NCBI RefSeq assembly: GCF_036241575.1
Contig: NZ_CP108455.1
Span: forward strand, 4,401,001-4,465,000
Length of the DNA: 64,000 nt
Direction of reading: 5' to 3'
From: Streptomyces sp. NBC_01267
GTDB taxonomy: Bacteria; Actinomycetota; Actinomycetes; Streptomycetales; Streptomycetaceae
The translations under genes were made by a program, and so were the position numbers. This document shows, in pieces, positions 48,081 through 58,095 of the stretch (positions are counted from its first letter, which is position 1; each line of letters starts with the position of its first letter). The notes beneath the pieces were generated by a model. That model did not search any database. It worked only from the letters and a program-made list of their open reading frames with translations, and had not been told where the DNA came from.

Positions 48081-49490
48081 CTACCGGCGCACTACCTCCT
48101 CCTGGGGCGCGCGGGCCCTCGGACTGCGCGGGAGGACCCGGAGCGCGTCTCCCATGTCGGCCACTTCGATCACCTTCATGCCCGCCGGGACCTTCCCCGG
48201 GTCGGCCGGGACCAGGGCATGGGTGAAGCCGAGACGGTGCGCCTCGGCGAGCCTGCGCTGGACGCCGGTGACCCTTCGGACCTCGCCTGCCAGGCCGACT
48301 TCGCCGATCGCGACCAGGTTCTTCGGCAGCGGGACATCGCTGGCCGCGGAGGCCAGGGCCAGCGCGACGGCCAGGTCGGCGGCCGGTTCGGTGAGCTTCA
48401 CGCCGCCGACCGTCGCCGTGTAGATGTCGCGCTTGCCGAGCGCGCTGATCCTGCCGCGCTGTTCGAGCACGGCGAGCATCATCGAGACCCGGGAGGTCTC
48501 CAGGCCCGAGGTGGTGCGCCGGGGTGAAGGGATCTGGGTGTCGACGGTGAGCGCCTGCACCTCGGCGACCAGGGGGCGCTTGCCCTCCAGGGTGACCGTC
48601 AGGCAGGTGCCGGGGACGGGCTCGTCACGGCGTGTCAGGAACAGCCCGCTCGGGTCGGCGAGGCCGGTGATGCCCTCGTCGTGCAGCTCGAAGCAGCCGA
48701 CCTCGTCGGTCGCGCCGTACCGGTTCTTGACACCGCGGACCAGCCGGAGGCGGGCGTGCCGGTCGCCCTCGAAGGAGAGCACGACGTCCACCAGGTGTTC
48801 CAGGAGCCGCGGGCCCGCGATGGCGCCGTCCTTCGTCACGTGGCCGACCAGCAGCGTGGACATCCCGCGCTCCTTGGAGGCGCGGATCAGCGCCCCCGCC
48901 ACCTCACGCACCTGCGCCATACCGCCGGGCGCCCCGTCCAGCTCGGGCGAGGCCACCGTCTGTACGGAGTCCAGCACCAGCAGGGACGGCTTGACGGCAT
49001 CGAGGTGGCCGAGCACCGCGGAGAGATCGGTCTCGGCGGCCAGGTACAGATGGTCGTTGATCGCGTGGATCCGGTCGGCGCGCAGCCTGACCTGGCTGGC
49101 GGACTCCTCGGCGGTCACGTAGAGCGTGCGGTGGTCGTCACTGGCCGCCTTCGCCGCGACATCGAGCAGCAGCGTGGACTTGCCGACGCCGGGCTCGCCC
49201 GCGAGCAGCACCACGGCACCGGGCACCAGCCCGCCGCCGAGCACCCGGTCCAGCTCGGCGACACCGGTGGAACGGGCGGTCGCCGTCCGGCTGTCGACCT
49301 GGCCGATGGGGACCGCGGCGGTGCTGACCCGGCCCGCCGCCGTCGTACGCACGGCGGGCGCGCCGCCGAACTCCTCGACCGTCCCCCAGGTCTGGCACTC
49401 GGGGCAGCGGCCGAGCCACTTGGCGGTCGTCCAGCCGCACTCGGTGCAGCGGTAGGACGGCCGGTCTTTGGTCTTTGCACGGGTGGCCAT
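48081..49490 (-). CDS. radA: DNA repair protein RadA
   Basis: RecA-like ATPase that promotes branch migration during recombinational repair. Zinc finger [20 protein letters not shown], Walker [10 protein letters not shown], the RadA-specific KNRYG motif ([10 protein letters not shown]) and a C-terminal Lon-protease-like domain are all present; 469 residues fits. ATG 49490 ([15 protein letters not shown]) is taken. 44 bases separate it from disA. The 161-base gap to the divergent gene at 49652 should hold both promoters. Confidence 0.95.
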   Translation of the reverse strand: MATRAKTKDRPSYRCTECGWTTAKWLGRCPECQTWGTVEEFGGAPAVRTTAAGRVSTAAVPIGQVDSRTATARSTGVAELDRVLGGGLVPGAVVLLAGEPGVGKSTLLLDVAAKAASDDHRTLYVTAEESASQVRLRADRIHAINDHLYLAAETDLSAVLGHLDAVKPSLLVLDSVQTVASPELDGAPGGMAQVREVAGALIRASKERGMSTLLVGHVTKDGAIAGPRLLEHLVDVVLSFEGDRHARLRLVRGVKNRYGATDEVGCFELHDEGITGLADPSGLFLTRRDEPVPGTCLTVTLEGKRPLVAEVQALTVDTQIPSPRRTTSGLETSRVSMMLAVLEQRGRISALGKRDIYTATVGGVKLTEPAADLAVALALASAASDVPLPKNLVAIGEVGLAGEVRRVTGVQRRLAEAHRLGFTHALVPADPGKVPAGMKVIEVADMGDALRVLPRSPRARAPQEEVVRR

Positions 49491-49651
49491 GGCGCCACCG
49501 TAACCGCCGGGTCGGACAGTGGGGCTTTCGTCCGGAAAGCGCGGCGGAATGCAGGATTCCTGTCCCCTTTTGAGGGATACGTTCACCCGTAAGGATTAAA
49601 TGCCCTGAAGAGGTGCTAAGAGGCGGCGACTCCCGGCCTACCGTCGGCCGG

Positions 49652-51355
49652 GTGACGAGCAGCAGGCTGGAGAACCCCACACAAGCCACCGGCGCACACC
49701 GGGCGCACCGCAGGGCGTCCCACCCGGCGGAGCAGCGTCCGCCGGCCCGTTACGAGGCATATCTGGACGGTCTTTTCACCTACTGCCTCTCCGTCCTGTG
49801 CGACCACGACGCGGCCACCGCCGTCCTCGGCGAGGTGCTCGCCGTCGCGGAGCGGCAGTTCAGCCGCTGCCCCTCCGGCGAGCAGGGGCGCCGGTCCTGG
49901 CTGTACGCACTCGCGCGCTGGGCCTGTCTGCGCAAGCTCGCCGAACAGAAACGGCTGCGGCCCGGCGCGCACACCGGCCGCACGCCGGAGCCCGCGCCCG
50001 CGCCCGCGCCCGCGCGGACCGAACCACCGGAAGCCGCCGAGCGCAGGCGCCGGGATCTCGCCACCCTCGCCTGGCCCGAAGCAGCCGGCACCACCCCCGA
50101 GCAGCGCGAGGCGCTCGAACTCGCGGTACGCCACCAGCTCGGTCCGCGTGAGGTCGCCGCCGTCCTCGGCATGGACCCCACCGCGGCCCGTGACCTGCTG
50201 GCCGCCGCGGCCTGCGAGGTGGAGCGGACCCGCGCGGCGCTCGCCGTCGTCGAGACCGGGAACTGTCCGAGCGTCGCCCGCCTCACCGGAGACCACCAGG
50301 TCCTGCTCTCCACGGCGCTGCGCCGCGAACTCGTCCGGCACGTCGACGACTGCCCGCGCTGCCGCCGGGTCGCCGAGCACGCCGGGGCCACCGGCCCGTG
50401 GCCCGGCTCCCGCACCACCCCGGCCACCCCCGCGGCCCTGCCGCTCGTCGCGGCGGAACGATCCGCCGCGTACACCGCGATGCTGCACGCCCCCCGCGGC
50501 AGCGCCCCGCGCTTCGGCCGCGCGGGCTTCCCGATGGACCCCAAGGACCGTGCCGCGCGCCGCGAACGGCTGCGCTCGCGCGCCGTGACGACCACGGTCG
50601 TGGCGACGGTCGTCGCGGCCCCGATGCTGGCCCTGTGGGCGGCGTACCGGCACGCCCCGAGCACCGGAGAGGGGCACGGCGGTTCGGTGACGGCCAGCGA
50701 GGCCGAGGAGCCCGGCGGACCGGACACCGGGCCGTACGACCACTACGAGAACGCGGGCAACGCCCGTACCGAACACACTCCGTTCGCCGGCGGCAGCAGT
50801 TCGCCGGACGTGTCGGTGGAGGTCGTCAGCCCGGACGCCGGGAAGAACGGGGCGTCGCCGGGCGGCACTTCGGCGGCCCCCGGCTCGCTCACCGTCCAGG
50901 CCCGCTCGGCGGGCGGCCGGACGGCGATCACGCTGACCGCCGGGGGTGACGGGCCGGTCTCCTGGTCGGCCTGGAAGACCGCGCCCTGGCTCTACCTCAG
51001 CAGCACGTCGGGCGTACTGGAGCCCGGCCGGTCGGTCACGATCCAGGTGTACGTCGACCACCGCGCCGAACCGGCGGGCGCCTGGTCGGCCCGGATCGGC
51101 GTCGACCCGTCGGGCGCCGTGGTCTCGATGCGGGGACACGGCAGGACGGGCGGCGATCACGGCCACGGCCACCACGGGGGCCACGGTCACGGCCGCCCGA
51201 CCCCCTCGGGCGGCTCGGGCAACGGTCCGACGCCGACCCCGTCCGACCCGGCATCACCGCCCACGGACCCCACGCCCACCCCGACGCCCACCGTCTCCGG
51301 CCCTCCGGCGTCCCCGCCGCCCTCGGACCCGCAGACACCTTCGCCCGGTAACTGA
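49652..51355 (+). CDS. sigma-like / zinc anti-sigma-like / BACON-domain fusion membrane protein
   Basis: A 567-residue multidomain protein. Residues about 33-100 resemble sigma region 2 (YEAYLDGLFTYCLSVLCDHD) and 147-197 sigma region 4 (EQREALELAVRHQLGPREVAAVLGMD). Residues 230-237 are HVDDCPRC, the HX3CX2C core of zinc-binding anti-sigma domains. A transmembrane helix lies at about 310-333. Outside are a Pro/Gly/Asp linker, a BACON beta-sandwich (about 412-497), a His/Gly-rich stretch (GDHGHGHHGGHGHG, 501-514) and a Pro/Thr tail. A sigma factor fused to its own anti-sigma and sensor is the simplest reading; whether the sigma part still binds RNA polymerase is unknown. Start GTG 49652. Confidence 0.85.
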   Translation: MTSSRLENPTQATGAHRAHRRASHPAEQRPPARYEAYLDGLFTYCLSVLCDHDAATAVLGEVLAVAERQFSRCPSGEQGRRSWLYALARWACLRKLAEQKRLRPGAHTGRTPEPAPAPAPARTEPPEAAERRRRDLATLAWPEAAGTTPEQREALELAVRHQLGPREVAAVLGMDPTAARDLLAAAACEVERTRAALAVVETGNCPSVARLTGDHQVLLSTALRRELVRHVDDCPRCRRVAEHAGATGPWPGSRTTPATPAALPLVAAERSAAYTAMLHAPRGSAPRFGRAGFPMDPKDRAARRERLRSRAVTTTVVATVVAAPMLALWAAYRHAPSTGEGHGGSVTASEAEEPGGPDTGPYDHYENAGNARTEHTPFAGGSSSPDVSVEVVSPDAGKNGASPGGTSAAPGSLTVQARSAGGRTAITLTAGGDGPVSWSAWKTAPWLYLSSTSGVLEPGRSVTIQVYVDHRAEPAGAWSARIGVDPSGAVVSMRGHGRTGGDHGHGHHGGHGHGRPTPSGGSGNGPTPTPSDPASPPTDPTPTPTPTVSGPPASPPPSDPQTPSPGN

Positions 51356-51408
51356 GTCCCGGCAACTGAGTTCCGGTAACCGAGTTCCGGTAACCGAGTT
51401 CCGGCAAC
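51345..51408. repeat. 14-bp tandem repeat, four and a half copies
   Basis: Units of CCGGTAACCGAGTT and close variants begin inside the last codons of the BACON-fusion gene, cover its stop codon and end at the base before the stop of the convergent gene. Confidence 0.85.
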
Positions 51409-52215
51409 CTACGGCGTGCCGGGGTCGGCCGGGTGCGGAGCCATCGGCAGCAACGCGGCCAGCCGCTCCTCGCACAGCCGCGCCAGGCGCTTGTACGCCG
51501 CCTTGCCCATCATCTCGGTCAGCTCCGGCCGGTACGTGACGTAGACCGGTTCACCGGCCCCGTGCGCGGACGTCGCCGACGTGCACCACCAGTGCAGGTC
51601 GTGACCGCCCGGACCCCAGCCGCGCCGGTCGTACTCACCGATGGAGATCTGGAGCACCCGAGACTCGTCGGGCCGGTCGATCCAGTCGTACGTACGGCGG
51701 ACCGGCAGCTGCCAGCAGACGTCCGGCTTCGTCTCCAGCGGCTCCTTGCCCTCCTTCAGGGCCAGGATGTGCAGCGAACACCCCGCACCGCCCGCGAAAC
51801 CGGGCCGGTTCTGGAAGATGCACGAGCCCTCCCACCGCCGGGTCTGACGCTCGCCGTCCTCGTCGAGCTGCACCCAGCCCGACTCCGTGCCCTCGTCGTG
51901 GAACTGCCACAGGTCCGGGGTGAGACGGGCCACATGACCGGCCACCCGCTTCTCGTCGTCCTCGTCCGAGAAGTGCGCCCCCAGCGTGCAGCAGCCGTCG
52001 TCGGCGCGGCCCGCCTCGATGCCCTGGCAGCCGCTGCCGAAGATGCAGGTCCACCGGGAGGTGAGCCAGGTCAGGTCGCAGCGGAAGATCTGTTCGTCGT
52101 CGGCGGGATCGGGGAACTCGACCCAGGCACGGGCGAAATCCAGGCCCTGCTCGTCACTCTTCGGCTTCGGCTGCGTGACAGCTTTGCCCGGCTTCGCCTT
52201 TTTCGTCTTTGGCAC
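51409..52215 (-). CDS. conserved hypothetical cysteine-cluster protein
   Basis: A 268-residue protein with a Lys/Pro-rich N-terminal tail and about eight Cys in conserved-looking settings: [45 protein letters not shown] and DVCWQLP. The pattern resembles YkgJ/DUF3109-type putative Fe-S or zinc clusters. No signal peptide. Function unknown; a metal-binding or redox role is inferred from the cysteines. It is divergent from the Ppx/GppA gene with 77 bases between starts. Confidence 0.78.
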   Translation of the reverse strand: MPKTKKAKPGKAVTQPKPKSDEQGLDFARAWVEFPDPADDEQIFRCDLTWLTSRWTCIFGSGCQGIEAGRADDGCCTLGAHFSDEDDEKRVAGHVARLTPDLWQFHDEGTESGWVQLDEDGERQTRRWEGSCIFQNRPGFAGGAGCSLHILALKEGKEPLETKPDVCWQLPVRRTYDWIDRPDESRVLQISIGEYDRRGWGPGGHDLHWWCTSATSAHGAGEPVYVTYRPELTEMMGKAAYKRLARLCEERLAALLPMAPHPADPGTP

Positions 52216-52292
52216 AGGCCCAGCGTACGGGGACGGAGCCCCGGCAGGCCCGCGCGGCCACCCCGTGGTCCGTCCGCAGTAGCGTTCCGCAC

Positions 52293-53225
52293 ATGAGACT
52301 CGGAGTCCTCGACGTCGGTTCGAACACGGTGCACCTGCTGGTGGTCGACGCCCACCCCGGCGCCCGCCCGCTGCCCGCGCACTCGCACAAGGCCGACCTG
52401 CGCCTGGCCCAACTGCTCGACGCCGACGGCGCGATCGCCTCCGAGGGCATAGACAGCCTGGTCGCCACGGTCGGCGAAGCCCTCCAGGCGGCCGAGGACA
52501 AGGGCGCCGAGGAAGTCCTGTCGTTCGCGACCTCCGCCGTACGCGAGGCCAGCAACGCCGACCACGTCCTCGCCCGGGTACGCGCCGAGACCGGCGTCGA
52601 CCTCCAGGTCCTGACCGGCGCCGAGGAGGCGCGGCTCACCTTCCTCGCGGCCCGCCGCTGGTTCGGCTGGTCCGCGGGCCGCCTGCTGCTGCTCGACATC
52701 GGCGGCGGCTCGCTGGAGATCGCGTACGGCATCGACGAGGAGCCCGACGCCGCGGCGTCGCTGCCACTCGGCGCGGGCCGGCTGACCCACACCTGGCTGC
52801 CGGGCGATCCGCCGGACCCGCAGGACGTCAGGGCGCTGCGCCGGCAGGTACGCGCCGAGATCGCGAGGACCGTCGGTGAGTTCAGCCGCTTCGGCAGGCC
52901 GGACCACGTGGTGGCGACCTCGAAGACGTTCAAGCAGCTGTCCCGCATCGCGGGCGCGGCCCGCTCCAACGAGGGCCCCTACGTGTACCGCGGCCTGAGT
53001 CGTACGTCACTGGAGGAGTGGGTCCCGAAGCTGGCCGCGATGACGGCGGCCGAGCGCGCCCAGCTGCCCGGCGTCTCCGCCGAGCGGGCACCGCAACTGC
53101 TGGCCGGGGCGCTGGTCGCGGAGGGCGCGATGGACCTGTTCGGGGTCGAGGAGCTGGAAGTCTGCCCCTGGGCACTGCGCGAGGGCGTCATCCTGCGCCG
53201 CCTCGACCACCTCCCCGTCCGATAG
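52293..53225 (+). CDS. Ppx/GppA-family exopolyphosphatase
   Basis: A 310-residue ASKHA-fold phosphatase. Phosphate loops [17 protein letters not shown] and [16 protein letters not shown] are clear, with catalytic Glu region [19 protein letters not shown]. The family hydrolyses polyphosphate or (p)ppGpp; the short single-domain type seen here resembles mycobacterial Ppx1, which acts on short polyphosphate. ATG 52293 (MRLGVLDVG) starts the conserved fold. The TIM-barrel gene follows after 62 bases. Confidence 0.9.
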   Translation: MRLGVLDVGSNTVHLLVVDAHPGARPLPAHSHKADLRLAQLLDADGAIASEGIDSLVATVGEALQAAEDKGAEEVLSFATSAVREASNADHVLARVRAETGVDLQVLTGAEEARLTFLAARRWFGWSAGRLLLLDIGGGSLEIAYGIDEEPDAAASLPLGAGRLTHTWLPGDPPDPQDVRALRRQVRAEIARTVGEFSRFGRPDHVVATSKTFKQLSRIAGAARSNEGPYVYRGLSRTSLEEWVPKLAAMTAAERAQLPGVSAERAPQLLAGALVAEGAMDLFGVEELEVCPWALREGVILRRLDHLPVR

Positions 53226-53287
53226 GACCTTGAGCCGTGGGTCCCGGCCCCCGACGCGGCCCCCGACGCGGCCCGTACGCTGTCTCC

Positions 53288-54106
53288 GTGGCAGAACCAG
53301 TGGTGCGCATCCCGGATGCGAAGGTCGCGCTGTCCACGGCGTCCGTGTACCCGGAGTCGACGGCGACGGCCTTCGAGATCGCCGCGCGCCTCGGCTACGA
53401 CGGTGTCGAGGTGATGGTGTGGACGGATCCCGTCAGCCAGGACATCGAAGCCCTGCGCAGACTCTCCGACCATCACCAGGTCCCGATCCTCGCCGTGCAC
53501 GCGCCCTGTCTGCTGATCACCCAGCGGGTCTGGTCGACCGACCCCTGGACCAAGCTCCAGCGCGCGCGGGCCGCGGCCGAGAAGCTCGGCGCGTCCACGG
53601 TGGTCGTGCACCCGCCCTTCCGCTGGCAGCGCGGTTACGCCCGTGACTTCGTCGACGGGATCTGGCGGATGGCGGACGAGACCGATGTGCGGTTCGCCGT
53701 CGAGAACATGTACCCCTGGCGCTACCGGGACCGCGAGATGCTCGCGTACGCACCCGACTGGGACGTCACCAAGGACGACTACCGCCACTTCACCGTCGAC
53801 CTCTCGCACACCGCGACCGCCCGCACCGACGCGATGGCGATGATCGACCGGATGGGATCCCGGCTGGCCCACGTCCACCTCGCCGACGGCCGCGGCTCGG
53901 GCAAGGACGAACACCTGGTGCCCGGCCGCGGCACCCAGCCCTGCGCCGAACTCCTCGACGGTCTCGCGGGCAGCGGCTTCGACGGTCATGTGGTCATCGA
54001 GGTCAACACCCGCCGCGCGATGTCCTCGGCCGAACGCGAGGCGGACCTGGCGGAGGCGCTCGCCTTCACCCGTCTCCACCTGGCGACCGGGGTCCGCCGG
54101 CCATGA
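53288..54106 (+). CDS. sugar phosphate isomerase/epimerase-like TIM-barrel protein
   Basis: Xylose-isomerase-like (AP endonuclease 2 family) TIM barrel of 272 residues with metal-binding patterns [38 protein letters not shown] and VVIEVNTR. The substrate is unknown. GTG 53288 ([12 protein letters not shown]) is used since upstream residues are low complexity. Its stop overlaps the following TetR gene by four bases, so the regulator is coupled to it. Confidence 0.87.
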   Translation: MAEPVVRIPDAKVALSTASVYPESTATAFEIAARLGYDGVEVMVWTDPVSQDIEALRRLSDHHQVPILAVHAPCLLITQRVWSTDPWTKLQRARAAAEKLGASTVVVHPPFRWQRGYARDFVDGIWRMADETDVRFAVENMYPWRYRDREMLAYAPDWDVTKDDYRHFTVDLSHTATARTDAMAMIDRMGSRLAHVHLADGRGSGKDEHLVPGRGTQPCAELLDGLAGSGFDGHVVIEVNTRRAMSSAEREADLAEALAFTRLHLATGVRRP

Positions 54107-54762
54107 CCGGACCCGGCCCCGATCCCGCCCCCGCCCGCCGCAGAGGCCGCCCGCCCCGCGCGCGGGCGGCCGAGGGCGGTGGCGCGCGGAGCCGGATCCT
54201 GGAGGCCGCGCGCACGGAGTTCTCCGAGCGGGGCTACGACAAGACCTCCGTACGCGGCATCGCGAAGGCGGCCGGGGTCGACGCGGCGCTCGTCCACCAC
54301 TACTTCGGTACGAAGGACGAGGTGTTCGAGGCGGCCATCGAGGTCACGATGGAGCCCGCGCAACTGGTCCCCGCCCTGGTGGCCGCGGGCCCGGACGGCA
54401 TCGGGGAGCGGCTGGCCCGCTACTTCCTCGGCGCCTGGGAGAACCCGGCGACCCGCGCCCCGCTGCTCGCGATCATCCGCTCGGCGCTGACGCACGAGGC
54501 CGCGGCGAAGGTGCTGCGGGGGTTCGTGCTCCAGCGGGTACTGGGCCGGGTGGCGGCCGACCTGGACGTACCGAACCCGCAGTTCCGGGCGGAACTGGCG
54601 GCTTCGCACATGATCGGGATCGCGATGATGCGGTACGTGATCAAGGTGGAGCCGATGGCTTCGGCGGGGGTGGACGAGATCGTCGCGATGGTCGCACCGA
54701 CCCTGCAGAGATACCTGACCGACCCGTCCGAGACCCCGCCGGGCGCCCGGCCCGTGCGCTGA
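54103..54762 (+). CDS. TetR/AcrR-family regulator
   Basis: A 219-residue regulator with a Pro/Arg-rich N-terminal tail and the helix-turn-helix [46 protein letters not shown]. The C-terminal domain ([27 protein letters not shown]) is of the TetR_C type found in many actinobacterial regulators. It overlaps the TIM-barrel gene by four bases; ilvD starts 102 bases later. Target genes are unknown; no clear operator was seen nearby. Confidence 0.9.
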   Translation: MTGPGPDPAPARRRGRPPRARAAEGGGARSRILEAARTEFSERGYDKTSVRGIAKAAGVDAALVHHYFGTKDEVFEAAIEVTMEPAQLVPALVAAGPDGIGERLARYFLGAWENPATRAPLLAIIRSALTHEAAAKVLRGFVLQRVLGRVAADLDVPNPQFRAELAASHMIGIAMMRYVIKVEPMASAGVDEIVAMVAPTLQRYLTDPSETPPGARPVR

Positions 54763-54864
54763 AGGTCCGCCTCCGCACATTCCGGGATCCGGACGCACGG
54801 TCCAGATCCTGGAGTGCAGGCGTACGCTCGTCAGCAGTCCATTCTGCCTAAGGAGCGAGCCACG

Positions 54865-56715
54865 ATGCCCGAGCTGAGGTCCCGCACAGTCACCCACGGC
54901 CGCAACATGGCGGGCGCCCGTGCCCTCATGCGAGCCTCGGGCGTAGCGAGCGAGGACATCGGCAAGCCGATCATCGCGGTCGCCAACTCGTTCACGGAGT
55001 TCGTTCCGGGCCACACGCACCTCCAGCCGGTCGGCCGGATCGTCTCCGAGGCGATCAAGGCCGCGGGCGCCGTCCCCCGGGAGTTCAACACGATCGCCGT
55101 GGACGACGGCATCGCGATGGGCCACGGCGGAATGCTCTACAGCCTCCCCTCGCGCGACCTGATCGCGGACAGTGTCGAGTACATGGTCGAGGCGCACTGC
55201 GCGGACGCCCTGATCTGCATCTCCAACTGCGACAAGATCACCCCGGGCATGCTGATGGCCGCGATGCGCCTCAACATCCCCACCGTCTTCGTCTCCGGCG
55301 GCCCGATGGAGGCCGGCAAGGCCACCCTCGTCGACGGCACGGTCCGCAAGCTCGACCTGATCAACGCGATCAGCGACGCGGTCAACGAGAACGTCTCGGA
55401 CGAGGACATCCTCCGTATCGAGGAGAACGCCTGCCCCACCTGCGGCAGTTGTTCCGGCATGTTCACCGCCAACTCGATGAACTGCCTGACCGAGGCCCTC
55501 GGCCTCGCCCTCCCCGGCAACGGCTCGGTCCTCGCCACGCACACCGCCCGCCGGGCGCTGTACGAGGAGGCGGGCCGCACGGTCGTCGAGATCACCAAGC
55601 GCTACTACGAGCAGGACGACGAGACCGTCCTGCCCCGCGCCATCGGCACCCGCGCCGCCTTCGACAACGCCATGGCCCTGGACATCTCCATGGGCGGCTC
55701 CACCAATACGATCCTGCACCTGCTCGCCGCCGCGCAGGAGGCCGAACTGCCTTACGGGCTGGCTGAGATGGACGAGGTCTCGCGCCGCGTCCCGTGCCTC
55801 TCCAAGGTCGCCCCGAACGTCGCCCCCGGCGGCACGTACTACATGGAGGACGTGCACCGCGCCGGCGGCATCCCCGCCATCCTCGGTGAGCTGTACCGCG
55901 GCGGGATGCTCAACGAGGACGTGCACGCGGTGCACTCCCCGTCCCTCGCGGACTGGCTGAAGACCTGGGACGTGCGCGGCGGCTCCCCGTCGCCCGAGGC
56001 CGTCGAGCTGTGGCACGCGGCCCCCGGCTGCGTCCGTTCCGCCGAGGCCTTCTCGCAGTCCGAGCGCTGGGACACCCTCGACGTGGACGCGGCGGGCGGC
56101 TGCATCCGGGACGCGGAGCACGCGTACTCGAAGGACGGCGGTCTCGCGGTCCTCAAGGGCAACCTCGCCGTGGACGGCTGTGTCGTGAAGACGGCCGGTG
56201 TCGACGAGTCGATCTGGACCTTCGAGGGCCCGGCCGTGGTCTGCGAGTCGCAGGAGGAGGCCGTCGACAAGATCCTCCGCAAGGAGATCAAGGAGGGCGA
56301 CGTCGTCGTCATCCGCTACGAGGGCCCCAGGGGCGGCCCCGGCATGCAGGAGATGCTCTACCCGACGTCCTTCCTCAAGGGCCGCGGCCTCGGCAAGGCG
56401 TGCGCGCTGGTCACCGACGGCCGGTTCTCCGGCGGCACCTCGGGCCTCTCGATCGGTCACGCCTCGCCCGAGGCGGCGTCCGGCGGCACGATCGCGCTCG
56501 TCGAGGACGGCGACCGCATCCGTATCGACATCCCGAACCGCGGCATCGAGCTCCTGGTGTCGGACGAGGACCTGGCGGAGCGCCGGGCCGCGCTGAACGG
56601 CGTGTACGCGCCGAAGGACCGCGAGCGCAAGGTCTCGCAGGCGCTCAAGGCGTACGCGGCGATGGCCACCAGCGCCGACCGTGGCGCGGTCAGGGACGTG
56701 TCCAAGCTCGGCTGA
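54865..56715 (+). CDS. ilvD: dihydroxy-acid dehydratase
   Basis: Fe-S enzyme of branched-chain amino-acid and pantothenate synthesis that dehydrates dihydroxy-isovalerate and dihydroxy-methylvalerate. The cluster cysteines are in [12 protein letters not shown] and [19 protein letters not shown], and the C-terminal signature is [14 protein letters not shown]. Its 616 residues match the E. coli type. ATG 54865 is supported by AAGGAG upstream. A strong nested hairpin follows the gene. Confidence 0.96.
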   Translation: MPELRSRTVTHGRNMAGARALMRASGVASEDIGKPIIAVANSFTEFVPGHTHLQPVGRIVSEAIKAAGAVPREFNTIAVDDGIAMGHGGMLYSLPSRDLIADSVEYMVEAHCADALICISNCDKITPGMLMAAMRLNIPTVFVSGGPMEAGKATLVDGTVRKLDLINAISDAVNENVSDEDILRIEENACPTCGSCSGMFTANSMNCLTEALGLALPGNGSVLATHTARRALYEEAGRTVVEITKRYYEQDDETVLPRAIGTRAAFDNAMALDISMGGSTNTILHLLAAAQEAELPYGLAEMDEVSRRVPCLSKVAPNVAPGGTYYMEDVHRAGGIPAILGELYRGGMLNEDVHAVHSPSLADWLKTWDVRGGSPSPEAVELWHAAPGCVRSAEAFSQSERWDTLDVDAAGGCIRDAEHAYSKDGGLAVLKGNLAVDGCVVKTAGVDESIWTFEGPAVVCESQEEAVDKILRKEIKEGDVVVIRYEGPRGGPGMQEMLYPTSFLKGRGLGKACALVTDGRFSGGTSGLSIGHASPEAASGGTIALVEDGDRIRIDIPNRGIELLVSDEDLAERRAALNGVYAPKDRERKVSQALKAYAAMATSADRGAVRDVSKLG

Positions 56716-56760
56716 CGAGCCGACGGCCCGATTCCACGGCCACAGGCCCCGCTCCACCCC

Positions 56761-56806
56761 CACGCCCGGACACCCGCAGTATGATTACTGTGTGTGTCCG
56801 GGCGTG
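56761..56806 (+). terminator. nested hairpin terminator of ilvD
   Basis: A 13-bp perfect stem (56761-56773 and 56794-56806) encloses a second stem CAGTA/TACTG around TGAT, separated by a 3/3 internal loop. It lies 45 bases after the ilvD stop and 48 bases before the next start. Confidence 0.8.
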
Positions 56807-56853
56807 TGCGTTACGATGCCCCCTTCCCTGACATGGTCACAAATGGGGGCACC

Positions 56854-57294
56854 ATGCGTCAGTTCATCAAGAGGTCAGCCGTGCTCGCCGCGGCCGTCGG
56901 AGCATTCGCGGCGATCGGGATCGTCCCGGCGTCCGCGGCGACGGCCACCCCGGCCAGCATCTGCGGTTCCGGATACCGCCAGATCGATTCACACATCTTC
57001 ACCAACGGGCGAGTCGAATTCGCCCGTGTCTTCCTGCTCTACGACGCGGCCACCGGCTACAACTGCGTGGTCACCCAGCACAGCAAGGCCACCGCGGGCA
57101 TGCCGCTGACCACCGGCGCCTGGCTCGACGTGCAGGGCGACGGCAAGGGCCAGGTCAAGAACCAGGGCACGTTCACCTCGTACGCGGGCCCGGTCCGGCT
57201 GAAAGCCGTCCACTCCTGCGTGAAGTGGGGCGGCATGATCGAGGCCGGGGTCGGTACGTACACCTACACGAGTCCCTGGGAACACTGCGGCTGA
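56854..57294 (+). CDS. spore-associated protein A (SapA)-like secreted protein
   Basis: A 146-residue exported protein. MRQFIKRSAVLAAAVGAFAA followed by ASAATA is a standard signal peptide. The mature part has four Cys in the SapA-type pattern: ICGSGY, GYNCVVTQH, SCVKWGG and WEHCG, with LLYDAATGYNCVVT and YAGPVRLKA. I recall the same pattern in streptomycete spore-associated protein A, a spore-coat component. ATG 56854 is chosen since GGGGG lies just upstream and it gives the signal peptide. Confidence 0.82.
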   Translation: MRQFIKRSAVLAAAVGAFAAIGIVPASAATATPASICGSGYRQIDSHIFTNGRVEFARVFLLYDAATGYNCVVTQHSKATAGMPLTTGAWLDVQGDGKGQVKNQGTFTSYAGPVRLKAVHSCVKWGGMIEAGVGTYTYTSPWEHCG

Positions 57295-57329
57295 AGCCCG
57301 CCCCACGGCCCCGGGGGATACTCGACCCC

Positions 57330-57854
57330 GTGAGCGAGAACAACGAGAGCACCACCCCCGGCGGGCCGCAGCCCGAATCGATCCGTTTCTTCGGTACGAC
57401 CTGGGTCGGCCACGACAACGGATACGGGCTGCGGCGCGTCGCGGTCTCCGTCGGCTCGCTGGTCACGACGGCCGCCGCCTGCCTCGTGATGCGCCTCGCC
57501 TACCAGGGCGTACGGATCGCCGACGCCGGCAGCTTCGTCGCGGTCCTCTTCATCGCCGTCTTCACCCTCTGCAGCGCCCTCGCCTTCGTCCGCACCTGGG
57601 ACGGATTCCGCCGCCGCCCCGCCGATCCGGCCCGCGAGGAATCCCTGCGCAGCTTCAAGGCGATCGGCTTCATCGGCTCCCTGCTCGCGTACTTCTTCCG
57701 CTCCCTCACCGAGGCCCCGGGCGAGCAGCTGCTGCGCGCCGAGTACGAGAGCGCCGTGGCCCGGTACGAGAAGCGCCGGGGCACCCGCGCGGGCAACCCG
57801 GCAGCCCGTCGCAAGGCCAATGCCAAGGCCAAGGCCGGGCCCAAGCGCGCATAG
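57330..57854 (+). CDS. hypothetical two-helix membrane protein
   Basis: A 174-residue protein not assigned to a named family. After a polar N-terminus (SENNESTTPGG) two transmembrane helices occur at about 38-58 and 69-88; the C-terminal 80 residues are charged, ending in an Ala/Lys-rich tail (RRKANAKAKAGPKRA). A further weakly hydrophobic stretch is FKAIGFIGSLLAYFF. GTG 57330 is used. It follows the SapA-like gene by 35 bases and may be co-transcribed. Confidence 0.75.
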   Translation: MSENNESTTPGGPQPESIRFFGTTWVGHDNGYGLRRVAVSVGSLVTTAAACLVMRLAYQGVRIADAGSFVAVLFIAVFTLCSALAFVRTWDGFRRRPADPAREESLRSFKAIGFIGSLLAYFFRSLTEAPGEQLLRAEYESAVARYEKRRGTRAGNPAARRKANAKAKAGPKRA

Positions 57855-57925
57855 GGCCCCGGAGGCCCCTGTTCCGTAGGCCGCCGCGCCGCGAGGGTGT
57901 CCCACATGACGGGACATCGGCGCCG

Positions 57926-58042
57926 GTCCTGGCGGACGAACGGGCGGAACTGCTGCGGATCTTCCCGGCGGGCGTGGTGCGGGAGGAGTACGTCATCAAC
58001 CTCACGACCGTCCGGAAACCGGCGAACCGACCGGCACGGTAA
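57926..58042 (+). pseudogene. 3' remnant of a class I methyltransferase gene
   Basis: This reading frame, ending in TAA at 58040-58042, has no start of its own but encodes ADERAELLRIFPAGVVREEY followed by VINLTTVRKP. The tail aligns closely with the last residues of the intact methyltransferase at 58662-59423 (VDEERTALTEVFPTGVVQEAY, then TVDLCV). Upstream of about 57920 the similarity stops. It is best read as the surviving end of a deleted relative or duplicate. Confidence 0.65.
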
Positions 58043-58095
58043 GGGACTTCAAGCCCCCTGCACCGCCCAGCCGTGTCCGCCCGCACCAGGGTCCG

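Noticed and set aside
53986..56763. A 925-codon open frame antisense to ilvD and neighbours
   Set aside because: Typical GC-rich shadow; its codon bias is the mirror of ilvD, no protein family resembles it and no start signal is present.
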